Position numbers and translations under genes: made by a program | Shown here: piece after piece, positions 11,705 to 21,773 of the stretch | How positions within the stretch are numbered: the stretch's first letter is position 1 | Layout of the letters: each line of letters starts with the position of its first letter | The notes under the pieces: generated by a model | Seen by the model: only the letters and a program-made list of their open reading frames with translations | Database searches by the model: none | What the model was told of the DNA's origin: nothing | DNA from: Siphonodentalium dalli | Taxonomy: Eukaryota > Mollusca > Scaphopoda > Gadilida > Siphonodentaliidae | Direction of reading: 5' to 3' | NCBI GenBank assembly: GCA_032622095.1 | Contig: CP136062.1 | Location: 6,758,001 to 6,822,000 of the forward strand | DNA length: 64,000 nt

Positions 11705-14314
11705 TTAATTTCCTAAGAATGGGGCCCTTCTATTCTCGTTATCGATTTTATGTCTGACTTCTTCATCAGATCTGCCCTCTAACTGGGTTCGTTTAATACT
11801 CGCTAATAACGCCGCCAACGGCGATTCCACGGGCACAGGCCTTGGCTCAAGTTTCTTTCTCAAACTGGGAAGATTTATTGAGTTATACGTTAATGGCGGG
11901 AGATTAATTTGAGCCTGTGTAGTTAAAGTTGAACTTGTCCTGGCTGTCAACGGCAACTCGGGTGGAACTATTATGTCACCTCCCAGTTCCAATGGTCCTT
12001 CCAAAGAAGGATATAGTTGACTAAAAGGTTGCATTGGTGGCATCATTAACCCCGCCCCTTCTGACAAGTTATTATTAACTCTGGACTCCACATTCATTCT
12101 AGCCTCATTCTCAACCCTCGATTTAAAATCAAATATAGGGCGATGTCGTCTAGGTGGTTTTCCAGGGTAGTCATTCTTCATTTGGTGTTCTATTCCTGTC
12201 CCTTCAGCCATATCTACGTACGCGGTAGGTGAAGCTGGCGCCGCTGTTGTCTCCTGGACGTGTTCTGTCACCCTGTCATTTTTAAACACCACTAAACTAG
12301 ATTTACCCTTATTCGATTCAGTGCGTGTTTTGTTTAACATACCATTTAGCACTCTTTTACAGAGACGAAATAAGGCCCTTCGAAAACAACATACCAATAA
12401 TATTATGACAATTAATATTACACTTATTGACACTGGGTATGCATTACTTCGAAACCACACTCGGGGCTGAAAAAACTCGGCACCATGTGATACAGAACGC
12501 AGTTCTTCTACTAAGGCATTCATGGGTATCTCTTTAATTTCTTTCAACTTCCCCGGTATTGTTATGTTTTGTAAATTCGAAATCCCTTCCAACACGGGTT
12601 TCCATATTTTCAACTGTACCTCGTGATATTTCGGTAACAATTCATTTTCTACAGCACTTATTAAATTATCCGTGATATTCTCGTTTGAAAAGGCAATTAA
12701 TTTCAAATGTGCCGCTGTCGCCACACATTTACTTGGTAATATGAGAAAATCGATGGGTGGACGTATTATTTTTGTGGACAATTCCGCGCCCGAGTGTCCA
12801 CATGACATGGCAAAATGAATTCGATGTTGTGTCGCTATCGCAAACAGATTTCCCGTGAGTCGGTGTGCATATGGTAACATCATATTCGGCTGAACGACAG
12901 TCGTACACGTACGCGAAATTTGCTCGTCTGTTCCCAAGAACAATGCTACCTCGCAAATTCGGTTAGGATCTGCTCGATAAATTATTCCATTCAAATCACA
13001 AAACGGCATTTGATCCCTCAAACAGATTGCTGTATCCTCTACAAATGTATATTTCGTTTGTCCCACGTCCATAGCCAAATAATTAGCACTCAGTCTGTAA
13101 TTAGCTATCATTGTGTCAAATTTGTGCGGTAATTGTTTATTTGGATAGCCTGTTAATGGATATGGTAAACTGTGCATGCGGTGAATGGTATATTGTTCTC
13201 GGACATCTAATAATGGCACTTGAACGATCAGAATTATTTTCTTATCAGTCAACACTGTATGTACGGATAATTTTTGATAATAAAACCACATTTGTGTGTC
13301 CAAGTCAAATGGCATTTTTAAATAGTTAGGAACTTTTGGCTGCAGTGTTCTCAACGCCAATGATAATTGACTTACGCTAATCACACTTGGTGTTAGTCTC
13401 TGGGCTACCAAAGGATTTAACTGCGTATGCAAGCGCGTTAAATAAATCTTTGCATCCAGTACTTGTTGTGTTATTTCGCGGACTACAAGCTGTAGCCTAC
13501 CAAACATTTGAGTGAAAAATTCCAAATAGGTTATCCGTCTTTCTGATCGTGTTAATCTACTATCTAGTTTCCTTCTGAGATCTTCAAAATTGTCGATTAC
13601 CATATTTAATGTATGTCTATTTTGAATTACACGAGTTTGTGTTATATTAATAACACTTAAGCTTTTCTCCACAACATGTTTTATTCTTCTTTGATTGGTT
13701 TGTAATTCATGTAAGCTGTCTATAATTGGTTCTAAATCATCAGAAGATAACGTTCCAAATAAATAACTGCTAACCGTTCCAATAAAACCAAACGGGGCTC
13801 CACGTTTTTGTCGAGTACGTGTACCAGTATGAAGTTGTTTATATTCTTTAAACTGTTTTATTATATGATCCAATTCACCTTGCACCGTTTCCAATTCACT
13901 AGTTAAACCTTCAAATAATTTTATAAAATTATTCGTTACTTCCATATCCCGCATCGTTTCCTCCGCTAAATATTTATCAAAGTTCTTTTCAACAGTATTT
14001 TGAGTCCCAAACTCCGCTATGTTATGTTCGATATATTTTGCGTTGTAACTATGTTTCACATTTACTTTTGTTATTGACAACTGGGCATTCTCAATGCTTT
14101 TTTCCAAAGACTTCAAAAATGTCTGGAACGGTTGTAAATCTATTACAAATCCAAGATTCCATTTTGCTGAATTCATATAAATCAGTTTCAGCTTTTCAAA
14201 TATAACGTTATGCCTCGCTGTAATAGTCCCACTTGGTTGTTCGGGTTCTAGTTGAACGGTGTTTAATAATGCAAACAGAAGAAGTAGACTTTTTGATTCC
14301 ATCTGAAAAAACAA
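11705..14314 (-). CDS. env: Envelope glycoprotein, baculovirus F / errantivirus Env type
   Basis: An 869-codon frame; the likely start is Met5 (ATG 14302-14300). That ATG directly follows a splice acceptor and gives a good signal peptide (MESKSLLLLFALL..). A furin-type site RQKR (residues 168-171) is followed by a glycine-rich hydrophobic fusion peptide GAPFGFIGTVSSYLFGTL. This is the hallmark spacing of baculovirus F proteins and Drosophila gypsy Env. The N-terminal fragment has helical stretches. A Cys-bearing ectodomain follows, then a membrane anchor at about residues 625-648 with a basic CCFRR boundary and a long (~220 aa) proline-rich cytoplasmic tail. Expected role: type I class fusion glycoprotein mediating entry or cell-to-cell transfer. 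No stop or frameshift was seen. Translation probably needs a spliced subgenomic RNA, since env lies 7 kb downstream of gag. Confidence 0.92.
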   Translation of the reverse strand: MFFQMESKSLLLLFALLNTVQLEPEQPSGTITARHNVIFEKLKLIYMNSAKWNLGFVIDLQPFQTFLKSLEKSIENAQLSITKVNVKHSYNAKYIEHNIAEFGTQNTVEKNFDKYLAEETMRDMEVTNNFIKLFEGLTSELETVQGELDHIIKQFKEYKQLHTGTRTRQKRGAPFGFIGTVSSYLFGTLSSDDLEPIIDSLHELQTNQRRIKHVVEKSLSVINITQTRVIQNRHTLNMVIDNFEDLRRKLDSRLTRSERRITYLEFFTQMFGRLQLVVREITQQVLDAKIYLTRLHTQLNPLVAQRLTPSVISVSQLSLALRTLQPKVPNYLKMPFDLDTQMWFYYQKLSVHTVLTDKKIILIVQVPLLDVREQYTIHRMHSLPYPLTGYPNKQLPHKFDTMIANYRLSANYLAMDVGQTKYTFVEDTAICLRDQMPFCDLNGIIYRADPNRICEVALFLGTDEQISRTCTTVVQPNMMLPYAHRLTGNLFAIATQHRIHFAMSCGHSGAELSTKIIRPPIDFLILPSKCVATAAHLKLIAFSNENITDNLISAVENELLPKYHEVQLKIWKPVLEGISNLQNITIPGKLKEIKEIPMNALVEELRSVSHGAEFFQPRVWFRSNAYPVSISVILIVIILLVCCFRRALFRLCKRVLNGMLNKTRTESNKGKSSLVVFKNDRVTEHVQETTAAPASPTAYVDMAEGTGIEHQMKNDYPGKPPRRHRPIFDFKSRVENEARMNVESRVNNNLSEGAGLMMPPMQPFSQLYPSLEGPLELGGDIIVPPELPLTARTSSTLTTQAQINLPPLTYNSINLPSLRKKLEPRPVPVESPLAALLASIKRTQLEGRSDEEVRHKIDNENRRAPFLGN

Positions 14315-14322
14315 TGAGAATT
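14303..14322 (-). promoter_or_regulatory. Splice acceptor abutting the env start codon
   Basis: Coding strand reads CTCATTGTTTTTTCAG immediately followed by the ATG of env Met5. A pyrimidine tract plus AG at exactly the start codon implies a spliced env mRNA, with 23680 as the candidate donor. Confidence 0.75.
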
Positions 14323-15235
14323 CGTATCAGCTTACTAACCCACTTTTATTTTCAATTTGTTCACTACACGATCAATTCCAACATAAGATTCCATTATTTC
14401 TACACTCGACCAATTTACTTATACTTTCCAATCCATTTCCAATTTGTTTATTCCAATTTGTTTATTTGTTTCCGTTCTTGGTAAATGACTCTGTTATTAA
14501 GCCTTATTTAAGCAGATATCATTCAATTACTCCACCAAATTGTTTACGCTTTTCCATTCCACATTACCATTTACTTACCATAACTTCGTCCGTGATACAT
14601 AGCTCTTCTAAAATCTTATCTACACAGATATACTTTTCAATTATCTGACAAATTTACTTCCATACGAAAACAACTTATCTAGACTTTGCAAACCCATTTA
14701 CAATTTGCAAACCCATTTACAATCTTACCTACTTATAATATTTTTGTGTTATAAATGGCTATTTCTATGGCCTATATATAAGAATTTAATATTCAATTAA
14801 ATCTGACCCACATTACATTCAATTAATTGCTTCTTGTGACAATTTTTCTCGTTTACAATTTTTATCATACCCCCAAAACTCATTAATTTATCCTGTTTTT
14901 CGTTTCGTTAGGACAGGTCAAATATTGTTTTTCCCGAATCAGCACAAAATACACGGATTTGGATCGATACACAAAGACGCCTGTCCTAAACGCCTCCGCT
15001 ACGAGGCTACCCGCTCTCCGTATATCGCTTTGATACACGGATTTCGTGCCCTGGGAAATTCTCCCTTTTTTTCCAACTTGAATGACAAAGCATCCAAGTT
15101 TAGAATGATAGAATTAGTTGGGTTTTTTTTTCTTCTCTCTCTCGCGTTTTATTTGTTTGTTTGTTTGTTTTTCTCAATATTTATATATTGTTTTTATTTT
15201 TTGTTTTCTTTTTATTTAATAATCAGTGAAACTTG
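14315..15235 (-). other. Non-coding spacer between accessory ORF and env
   Basis: AT-rich with simple sequence (TTTG and TTCC-rich tracts near 14440 and 15150 on the plus strand). No gene seen. It would form intron sequence for env mRNA and 3' UTR for the accessory mRNA. Confidence 0.5.
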
Positions 15236-15997
15236 CTATGCCCGCCATTGTTGACCAAGTAACATTGCCACCTGAGCATCCCACATTGTGAGATATTCAG
15301 TCCTATATTCTGAGGGCACAGGAGGGCGAATCAACCCATTATGAAACCACTGTGTGTAGTCTTCATAATAAAGCGGATTCACCTGTGCCCAATAGGTGTC
15401 CATTATCTCTATTAAATGTTGATCAACATTATCTTCGGGTGGGGGAGTTAGGATGATACTCGGTCCAGTCCTAGTATAATGCATCAAACGCCCCATGATC
15501 AAAGGAGATGGGATAGTCCACAAAAATGGAGGTTGAGATTGGTCGTACGTCGGAGGTTGATATGATACGCCATCCCGCGGCGCAAAACACCACTCCGAAC
15601 GGGGACTCTCATTCCCGCTCAGTTCAGTGTCAGCGTCCAATTCCAAATCATCATCAGGGCCTACACCCCAACTCGATGGAACCGGTTCAAGGGGAGGCAT
15701 ATCAGCGAATGGATCCTCGGTATCAGAACTGGAATCTAGATCCCCATTCTGACCCGCGAATCCCGCAATATCAATCCCCAACACCGCCAACCAATCTCCC
15801 TCAATATCCCATTCCTGATCAGGGTCGCTCTCCGCATCCTCCCCGTTCAGCCCGGCCCAACCCTCCACGGGCGGTGGCAAAATATGTTCCGGGGTTATTG
15901 ACAACCAGTCAAAATCCCACCCCGAAACGAGATCAACCTGGGCAATTTGCAACGCCCTGGCCACACAATGCAAGCACAGCATTAGCAAGTAGAACAT
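15236..15997 (-). CDS. Accessory ORF between pol and env, acidic protein, function unknown
   Basis: A 253-aa frame on the element's coding strand. It starts with a hydrophobic stretch (MFYLLMLCLHCVARALQIAQ) that could be a signal peptide or anchor. Residues 50-130 are strongly acidic and rich in Pro/Ser. PPTY at 148-151 matches the PPxY late-domain consensus that binds NEDD4-type WW domains. The C-terminal third is rich in Trp and Tyr (YWAQVNPLYYEDYTQWF). I recognise no family. Its position resembles accessory genes of complex retroviruses, and a splice acceptor candidate lies about 15 nt before its ATG. The opposite strand is also open (15526-16059), but its proline/glutamine-rich product looks like a shadow frame. 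Base composition is less AT-rich than the rest of the element, which supports coding selection or recent capture. Confidence 0.65.
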   Translation of the reverse strand: MFYLLMLCLHCVARALQIAQVDLVSGWDFDWLSITPEHILPPPVEGWAGLNGEDAESDPDQEWDIEGDWLAVLGIDIAGFAGQNGDLDSSSDTEDPFADMPPLEPVPSSWGVGPDDDLELDADTELSGNESPRSEWCFAPRDGVSYQPPTYDQSQPPFLWTIPSPLIMGRLMHYTRTGPSIILTPPPEDNVDQHLIEIMDTYWAQVNPLYYEDYTQWFHNGLIRPPVPSEYRTEYLTMWDAQVAMLLGQQWRA

Positions 15998-16011
15998 GTT
16001 TTACGTCTTTA

Positions 16012-16034
16012 CTCCAGAGAGAGAAAAAAATGAA
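16012..16034 (-). promoter_or_regulatory. Candidate splice acceptor for the accessory ORF
   Basis: Coding strand TTTTTTTCTCTCTCTGGAG ends about 15 nt before the ATG at 15997. The pyrimidine tract is strong; the terminal GGAG is less typical than CAG. Confidence 0.45.
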
Positions 16035-17332
16035 TGTTTTCTCTTCTGGACAAAACTAAGTTTTAAGGTGACACCTCCCATATCTCATTTTTCTTCCTCG
16101 TCCAATCAACACACAGTACCAATATTTATTGCTTTCTCTGAATTGATTTGGGGACCTTTCATCCCCTAAATCACACCCATTGTGCCTAACTTTAGCCCTA
16201 TAGGGACTCCACACCCTTTCTCGTACACCATAGGAATGTCTCGCATTTTTCCTACAATCTGTTAATTCTTAAACTCAATTTTCCGTTGTATGTTGTAAAT
16301 TTCAGTTGGTATTTCGTGATTTATACTATTCGGTTTCGTAAATTTATCGAAACTTCCGGTATTATCGAAATCCATTCTGTAAATGAACGAAGAGCATTTT
16401 TCACTATCTTTCATTTCACTTTGCCTGTTTATTATAGTGTCTTTTCTTTTAGCATACGGAACACTATTTTTCTTCTAGTTTAACAGACAATTTGCCTCAA
16501 ACCTTTATCACCACTGCTATCGTGATGCGATCCTATATATGCCATACAACTATCACTGCTTATTACAAAAATATGCAGTGTTTTTTGCGCAATTTGAACC
16601 TTGCATGTTGGGAATTGCCATTTTTAGTGTTTTACACTATTCGGCTTCGTAATTTTATCGAAACTTTCGGTATTATCGAAATCCATTATGTAAATGAACG
16701 AACAGTACCTGTTCAGCAACTTTTGGTTCTATATGCCTTTATTTTAGTGACTTTTATTGAGCAATCTGGTCACTAGTTTTCAATTAATTTAACCGATCAT
16801 TGAACTCAAAACCAGCATCACACTGTGTTAATGCGGTGCATCGAATAACCAACGACACGTGTAACAAAAACGCTCTTTATTATATTGGTGGCCTATTTTC
16901 ACTTGTAAAAATATTTTTATTTTGCACATTTTGTATTTTATCACTTGACGGTGACATGTAGAACGATTTTTAAGCGTTTTCTACTTAACACAGCTTAGTT
17001 TAATTCACTTACACGTTATTAAGTGATTATCGAGCCTATGGCCTGAGGTGTATAGACCACTACCAATTGTATTTATAACACCTTTCAATATGACACTTGT
17101 CAACATTCTGTTCCCCTCCTTTAACACCTCTTATGATTTTACACTTTACAGGTTCTGGGCCCTTTATTTTACAATTTACACCTTCACATCTTTATGTTTA
17201 TTGCTCTCTTTTTAACGGCATGTTTTTGCTTATAGCATGTCATACAATGTACACACTCAGACAGAAAATTCGACTTTGTCGCATAGTGTAATCTGATTGT
17301 AACACTGACAACATGAGTTATAACCTGCTTTC
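16035..17332 (-). other. Non-coding spacer downstream of pol, with an internal direct repeat
   Basis: No gene recognised. A ~66-bp segment (ctattcgg-ttcgtaa.. to ..aaatgaacga) occurs at 16326-16391 and again at 16637-16701 with few changes. The remainder is AT-rich. Confidence 0.55.
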
Positions 17333-18433
17333 TTAAAATTCCTGGCTAGACATGTACACCTCATTGTCGTCTGGGTGAGTTATATGTTCTGTATATTGAT
17401 CACTTTGTGCACTCATATCGTCGGACATTACTGTATTTTTATGGCCAGATTCTCGAGGATTAGCTTTTTTCAGCCTTCGTTGAAGTTCACCCAAGGGAAT
17501 AATTTCACTGTCCATGTCCGACGTTTCGCGTTCCATATTTCTAAGTCGGTTTCTAAGCTCACATAAAGGCAAGTCGTCTTCTGAAGCACTATTCTCGATT
17601 GGTCTTTGTATTGTATGTTTATTTATTATATTCTGCATTGGATTTTCTGATTCATCTTCGCTGGACCGAATATCTTCATCGCTATCCGGACAAAGCAATT
17701 GTTGTTGTCTGGTTCGGCGCGTTAATGTCTTTTTTGGTATTTTCCATACTTCGATATTGGCGTGACGTAAATTTCTGCTATGAGACTTGAAAATTTTTCC
17801 AGTTATCAAGTTCTTAATAATAAAAGAAACAGGGCCTTTTTTTTCTAAAATCACGTGATATGGATCCCATTTTAATGACAATTTACCCGATGTTTGTCCA
17901 ATCTTATGGTAGACTTTATCACCGATATTATAATCGACTTCTGTGGTTTTTACTCTCAGCTTCTGTTTTCTTTTAGCAATTTTCATATGATGATGTACCG
18001 CGCGGAAAGCTCTGTGTTGTGCTTGAAGAGTAATCTGGTGCATTTCATCTCCCATATATTTTAGTCTGGGAGCCAAAATGTTATCCAATGGCAAAACCGG
18101 TGGATGTGAATACATTAGTTCAAAACTTGAAGTTTTAGATGAATCTGAAATCATGCATCTATGTGCTAATAATGCTTGTCCCAAAACAAGATCCCATGTT
18201 CGCTGATTTCCTTCCATAATTTTGGACAGTATGTCATTTAAAACCTTGTGAGATCTTTCATTTCTACTATTAGACTGAGGTGAATAATAATTTGTTAAAA
18301 CCAATTTTATTCCTAGATCTTTACATACTTCTTTAAAATTATTTGAAGTGAATTCCTTCGCATTATCGCTCAAAATCTGTATCGGCACGCTAAATCTTGG
18401 TATAATATCTTCCAAAAGACAGTGAATAATCAA
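17333..18433 (-). CDS. pol: Pol, integrase C-terminal part (second and third catalytic residues, GPY/F-like region)
   Basis: A 366-codon frame, out of phase with the upstream pol frame. It holds the second catalytic Asp (ILSDNAKEF) and the Glu of NSRNERSHKVL with exactly 35 residues between, the D,D35E spacing of retroviral integrases. Next comes a basic linker and a GPY/F-like module (KLSLKWDPYHVI..GPVSFIIK). The acidic C-terminal tail contains a twice-repeated motif (LPLCELRNRLR and IPLGELQRRLK), possibly a host-factor or targeting tail. There is no natural start: it is the continuation of pol after a frameshift near 18463. Unless that shift is a sequencing error, this copy cannot make complete integrase. 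Confidence 0.9.
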   Translation of the reverse strand: MIIHCLLEDIIPRFSVPIQILSDNAKEFTSNNFKEVCKDLGIKLVLTNYYSPQSNSRNERSHKVLNDILSKIMEGNQRTWDLVLGQALLAHRCMISDSSKTSSFELMYSHPPVLPLDNILAPRLKYMGDEMHQITLQAQHRAFRAVHHHMKIAKRKQKLRVKTTEVDYNIGDKVYHKIGQTSGKLSLKWDPYHVILEKKGPVSFIIKNLITGKIFKSHSRNLRHANIEVWKIPKKTLTRRTRQQQLLCPDSDEDIRSSEDESENPMQNIINKHTIQRPIENSASEDDLPLCELRNRLRNMERETSDMDSEIIPLGELQRRLKKANPRESGHKNTVMSDDMSAQSDQYTEHITHPDDNEVYMSSQEF

Positions 18434-21400
18434 ATTCGTGCTTTTGCTGGTTATTGGAAATGACTATCCAACCACTATACAAACAAAACCAAGTTAACAA
18501 ATATTTATTATTTGCCAATGTCAGCGGAAATGGCCCAGAAATATCGATACTCCATTTTGCGCCTGTAAAAGCTGGCATGTCAGTGTCTTGTAATGGAGGT
18601 CTCAGTTTAACCAGATTCCGTGATTTACAAATTACACACTTCTCACAATGTGCATATATACACTTATACATATTTTTCCAGTAATATTTTCGACGAATTA
18701 TTTGGAATGTGTGTTCAATTCCAAAATGTCCCAGTTTATCATGATATTGAGTTAGTACCTTTTCTTGCAAATGACTCGGTATATATAATCTCAACATGGG
18801 GTCATCGTCTGCATTTGATATGTAATATAAAACATCTTCTATAAGTAAATGTTTATTAGTAATTGATGGGGAAGGATTATTACTTTTATATGATGCAATG
18901 ACCTCCTGAATTTCTGAGTCTTTCCCTTGTTCAGTTTTCATATTAAATTGAGCGACTTCTTCATTTGATAATTCACCTTGGGGTAATGGATCATTGGTTT
19001 CCACTTTACATTCTGCAAATTTCGAGAAATTTGGAATTTGATTTGAATTAATCACATTTATTTGTAAATTATTATCATTTATCTCGATGTCAGACAAATG
19101 TGCCTCAGTTTCTATTGAGTCAGGAATTCTACTCAACAAATCGGCTACACTATTCTCACTTCCTGGCAGATATTCTATAGTGCAATTATAGGCTGATAAA
19201 CACAACATCCACCTCTGAATTTTCGGATTATTATATTGAGTGGTTAATAAATATTTTAAAGGTTGATGATCCATTTTAATAGTGAAGGTGGCTCCATTCA
19301 AATAATGATCAAGCTTTTTAAGAGCATAAAATATTGCATATGCTTCTTTTTCAATGACTGACATTTTGCACAGTGTAGGACTCAATTTTGCTGACAGAAA
19401 ATAGATTGGCTTTTCATTCCTACATTGTGGTATATTTATTCCTTCATTTTGATCACAATTTTGAACTAACACCGCCCCAATCGCATTTTGACTACTATCG
19501 GTATACAATGTATATGGTTTATTCAAATCTGGATAAGCCAGTTGAGGTATGACAACTAGACTTTCTTTTAAATATTCAAATGCCTCTTGGCACTGTTTAT
19601 CCCATTTGAACTTGGCATATTTCTTAGTTAAATTAATCAAAGGGATAGATATTTCACTAAAATTCGGGAGAAACCGTCGATAGTACGACATCGCGCCAAT
19701 AAATCCTCTAACGCCCCTAATCGTCGTGGGCGCTATCATGTTTTTCAATGCTTTAATCTTGTTAGGATCTGGTGCTATCCCTGATTCATTTACTATAAAA
19801 CCCAAATACTTTGTCTCTGATTTGAAAAATGAACACTTCTTTAATTTCAGTTTGATATTATGTTCCCTTAGCCTTTGAAATACCTGCTTTACATGAGTCA
19901 CGTGATTAGACATACAATCACTGAAAATCAGTATATCATCAATATAGTTGATAACGTTAGTTAACCCTTTTAAAACAATCGCCATCAACTCACTGTACGC
20001 GCTCGGAGCGTTCTTTAACCCATATGCAGTGCGATTAAAAAACCAGTTACCATAGAAACAAGTAAATGTAGTCTTTTCTCTGTCTTTTTCATTGATAGGC
20101 ATGGCAAAATAACCTTGTCTTGCGTCCAATAGACTGAATACTTTGGATCCCTTTAACTCAGAAATTATATCATCAATTATAGGCAAGGGATAACAAATTG
20201 TCTTTGTTATCTTATTTAGAGATCGAAAATCACAAACAAATCTCCATGTACCATCAGTTTTAGGAATCATAAAACAGGCATTTGACCACGGACTATTAGA
20301 TTTGGTTATTATTCCTGCATTTTCCATTGAATCAATAGCATCTCTATATAGCTGTCTTCGGTGCAAAGGTACTCTATACGGTTTTTGTGAGACCGGTTCA
20401 TGATTTCCAGTGTCTATATTCATTGTATATGTTGGTGTTTCCCCCAATTGTCTATCGTTTGCAGCAAAAATATCCTGATTTTTCAATACCAATTCAGTGA
20501 CAACTTTTAAATGCTCAGATGGGGCTTGAATTTCATTCACATCGACACGCGCTTCCCCCATTTCAAAAGAATTAGAAATTTGATTTATTTCTGCTTCTTG
20601 CATAGGACATATTTTCCCCACAACACAGCCACGTTTCAAATTGTAATGCCTGTCAGTTTGATTAATGATTTTAACAGGAATACAATCGCTATTAGTTGTC
20701 GTTATTGACTCTTCCAACGTGAGTCCGGGGTGTTCACTGAGAAATCCCTGCTCCGTACAAGTCGCCATTATGAATGGAGATTTAAACATTTTTGCTCCTC
20801 CAATAATTTTAGCCGAACAAATGGCCCCTGTCCTAGGCTTTAATTTACAATTAGCCTTCAGGCGTATTAAAGATGCGATATGGATATCTGGTACGAGACC
20901 CACTAACTGATTTTTAATTTTCAAGGCTCCCAAATCAAAATACATTCTTACTCCATTGTCTCTTAAAAAATCGCGTCCAAGTATAAGTGTCCTGTTTAAA
21001 TTCTTAGTTACATATAACCTATGAATAACCTTTAGTTTATTTATTTTAAAATCGAGGTTTATATAACCTATTATTTCTAACGTATCATTGCTCGCCGAGG
21101 TCACAGTGGCTTGTTTCTTAATAAGTTTGGGTCGTTCTTGTATTTTCTCATACAAGTTTATATTAATTAGTGAACAATCCGCTCCACTATCCACCAAAGC
21201 TCTTACCCTTTGTTTTCTAATCATTATTACAATGGAACATGGTACATGTTCCTCTAATAGTTTCGCAGTGTCTCCAGGATAATTGTAATTTGTGCTACTA
21301 ATTTTAAATTCAGGTGACTTTGTTACACAATTCATATTAATGTTTTTGTGTTTCATAAATACCCTACTTTTATTGTTCATTTCTTGTTTATGAGTGATAG

Positions 21401-21746
21401 TTTGTTTCTTTTGCTCAATTATCTTTTTCGGATTTGTTTTATCGAGTTTGATTTTTCCTGGTTCACTAGGCAACTTCTTCTGTTGAATTTTTCCTCTCTT
21501 AAAATCATTTTTACCTGATTTTATTCCAGAATACAATGGTGGCCCATTTGGATATTTTATTTTGTTATTTTTAATTGCATTACTAGTTCTCCCATTTGAT
21601 ATACGAGATGTCTTATCATCTTGTAAACTATTTGATTTATTCATTCGACATTTACCTGACTCAAAACATTTAATTTGCTCAATTATTCTAGCTTGAAAAT
21701 TTTCTATTAATTTCATTTGATTTATTTCGTTCCATTTTTCGGCCAC
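18390..21746 (-). CDS. pol: Pol: protease, reverse transcriptase, RNase H, integrase N-terminal part
   Basis: An 1118-codon frame whose first in-frame start is GTG; the frame is open back through the gag end, so it is made as Gag-Pol by -1 frameshifting. Domain order: a lysine-rich N terminus (1-150); aspartic protease with VDSGAD (186-189); reverse transcriptase with YIDD at about 600; RNase H with LYTDSSQNAIGAV at about 750 and the KMDHQPLKYL strand; integrase HHCC zinc-binding region (H..GIEHTF to CEKCVICK, about 1000-1035); and the first catalytic Asp in WSIDISGPF at about 1065. Sequence resembling the family continues to GWI near 18468, then departs into a short unrelated tail ending at 18390. 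Catalytic motifs for protease, RT and RNase H all look intact. Confidence 0.95.
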   Translation of the reverse strand: MAEKWNEINQMKLIENFQARIIEQIKCFESGKCRMNKSNSLQDDKTSRISNGRTSNAIKNNKIKYPNGPPLYSGIKSGKNDFKRGKIQQKKLPSEPGKIKLDKTNPKKIIEQKKQTITHKQEMNNKSRVFMKHKNINMNCVTKSPEFKISSTNYNYPGDTAKLLEEHVPCSIVIMIRKQRVRALVDSGADCSLININLYEKIQERPKLIKKQATVTSASNDTLEIIGYINLDFKINKLKVIHRLYVTKNLNRTLILGRDFLRDNGVRMYFDLGALKIKNQLVGLVPDIHIASLIRLKANCKLKPRTGAICSAKIIGGAKMFKSPFIMATCTEQGFLSEHPGLTLEESITTTNSDCIPVKIINQTDRHYNLKRGCVVGKICPMQEAEINQISNSFEMGEARVDVNEIQAPSEHLKVVTELVLKNQDIFAANDRQLGETPTYTMNIDTGNHEPVSQKPYRVPLHRRQLYRDAIDSMENAGIITKSNSPWSNACFMIPKTDGTWRFVCDFRSLNKITKTICYPLPIIDDIISELKGSKVFSLLDARQGYFAMPINEKDREKTTFTCFYGNWFFNRTAYGLKNAPSAYSELMAIVLKGLTNVINYIDDILIFSDCMSNHVTHVKQVFQRLREHNIKLKLKKCSFFKSETKYLGFIVNESGIAPDPNKIKALKNMIAPTTIRGVRGFIGAMSYYRRFLPNFSEISIPLINLTKKYAKFKWDKQCQEAFEYLKESLVVIPQLAYPDLNKPYTLYTDSSQNAIGAVLVQNCDQNEGINIPQCRNEKPIYFLSAKLSPTLCKMSVIEKEAYAIFYALKKLDHYLNGATFTIKMDHQPLKYLLTTQYNNPKIQRWMLCLSAYNCTIEYLPGSENSVADLLSRIPDSIETEAHLSDIEINDNNLQINVINSNQIPNFSKFAECKVETNDPLPQGELSNEEVAQFNMKTEQGKDSEIQEVIASYKSNNPSPSITNKHLLIEDVLYYISNADDDPMLRLYIPSHLQEKVLTQYHDKLGHFGIEHTFQIIRRKYYWKNMYKCIYAHCEKCVICKSRNLVKLRPPLQDTDMPAFTGAKWSIDISGPFPLTLANNKYLLTWFCLYSGWIVISNNQQKHEFDYSLSFGRYYTKI
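18455..18470 (-). other. Frameshift lesion within integrase
   Basis: Family-like sequence leaves one frame at about 18463 and resumes in another, between the first and second catalytic Asp. No slippery heptamer or stem marks it as programmed, so it reads as an inactivating indel or an assembly error. Confidence 0.8.
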
Positions 21747-21773
21747 CTTAAAAATGGAACCCTTTAGTTTAAA
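21729..21773 (-). promoter_or_regulatory. Programmed -1 frameshift signal at the gag-pol junction
   Basis: Coding strand: the slippery heptamer TTTAAAC (21773-21767) is formed by the last two gag codons (TTA AAC) and is followed at once by the gag TAA. After the 6-nt spacer TAAAGG comes a perfect 11-bp stem (GTTCCATTTTT, 21760-21750, with AAAAATGGAAC, 21739-21729) and a 10-nt loop. A one-base backward slip on the heptamer enters exactly the pol frame. Heptamer, spacer length and downstream stem are all canonical. Confidence 0.88.

Noticed and set aside
15526-16059. 177-codon plus-strand frame opposite the accessory ORF
   Set aside because: Low-complexity Pro/Gln/His product, antisense to the element; most likely the shadow of the acidic, proline-rich minus-strand ORF.
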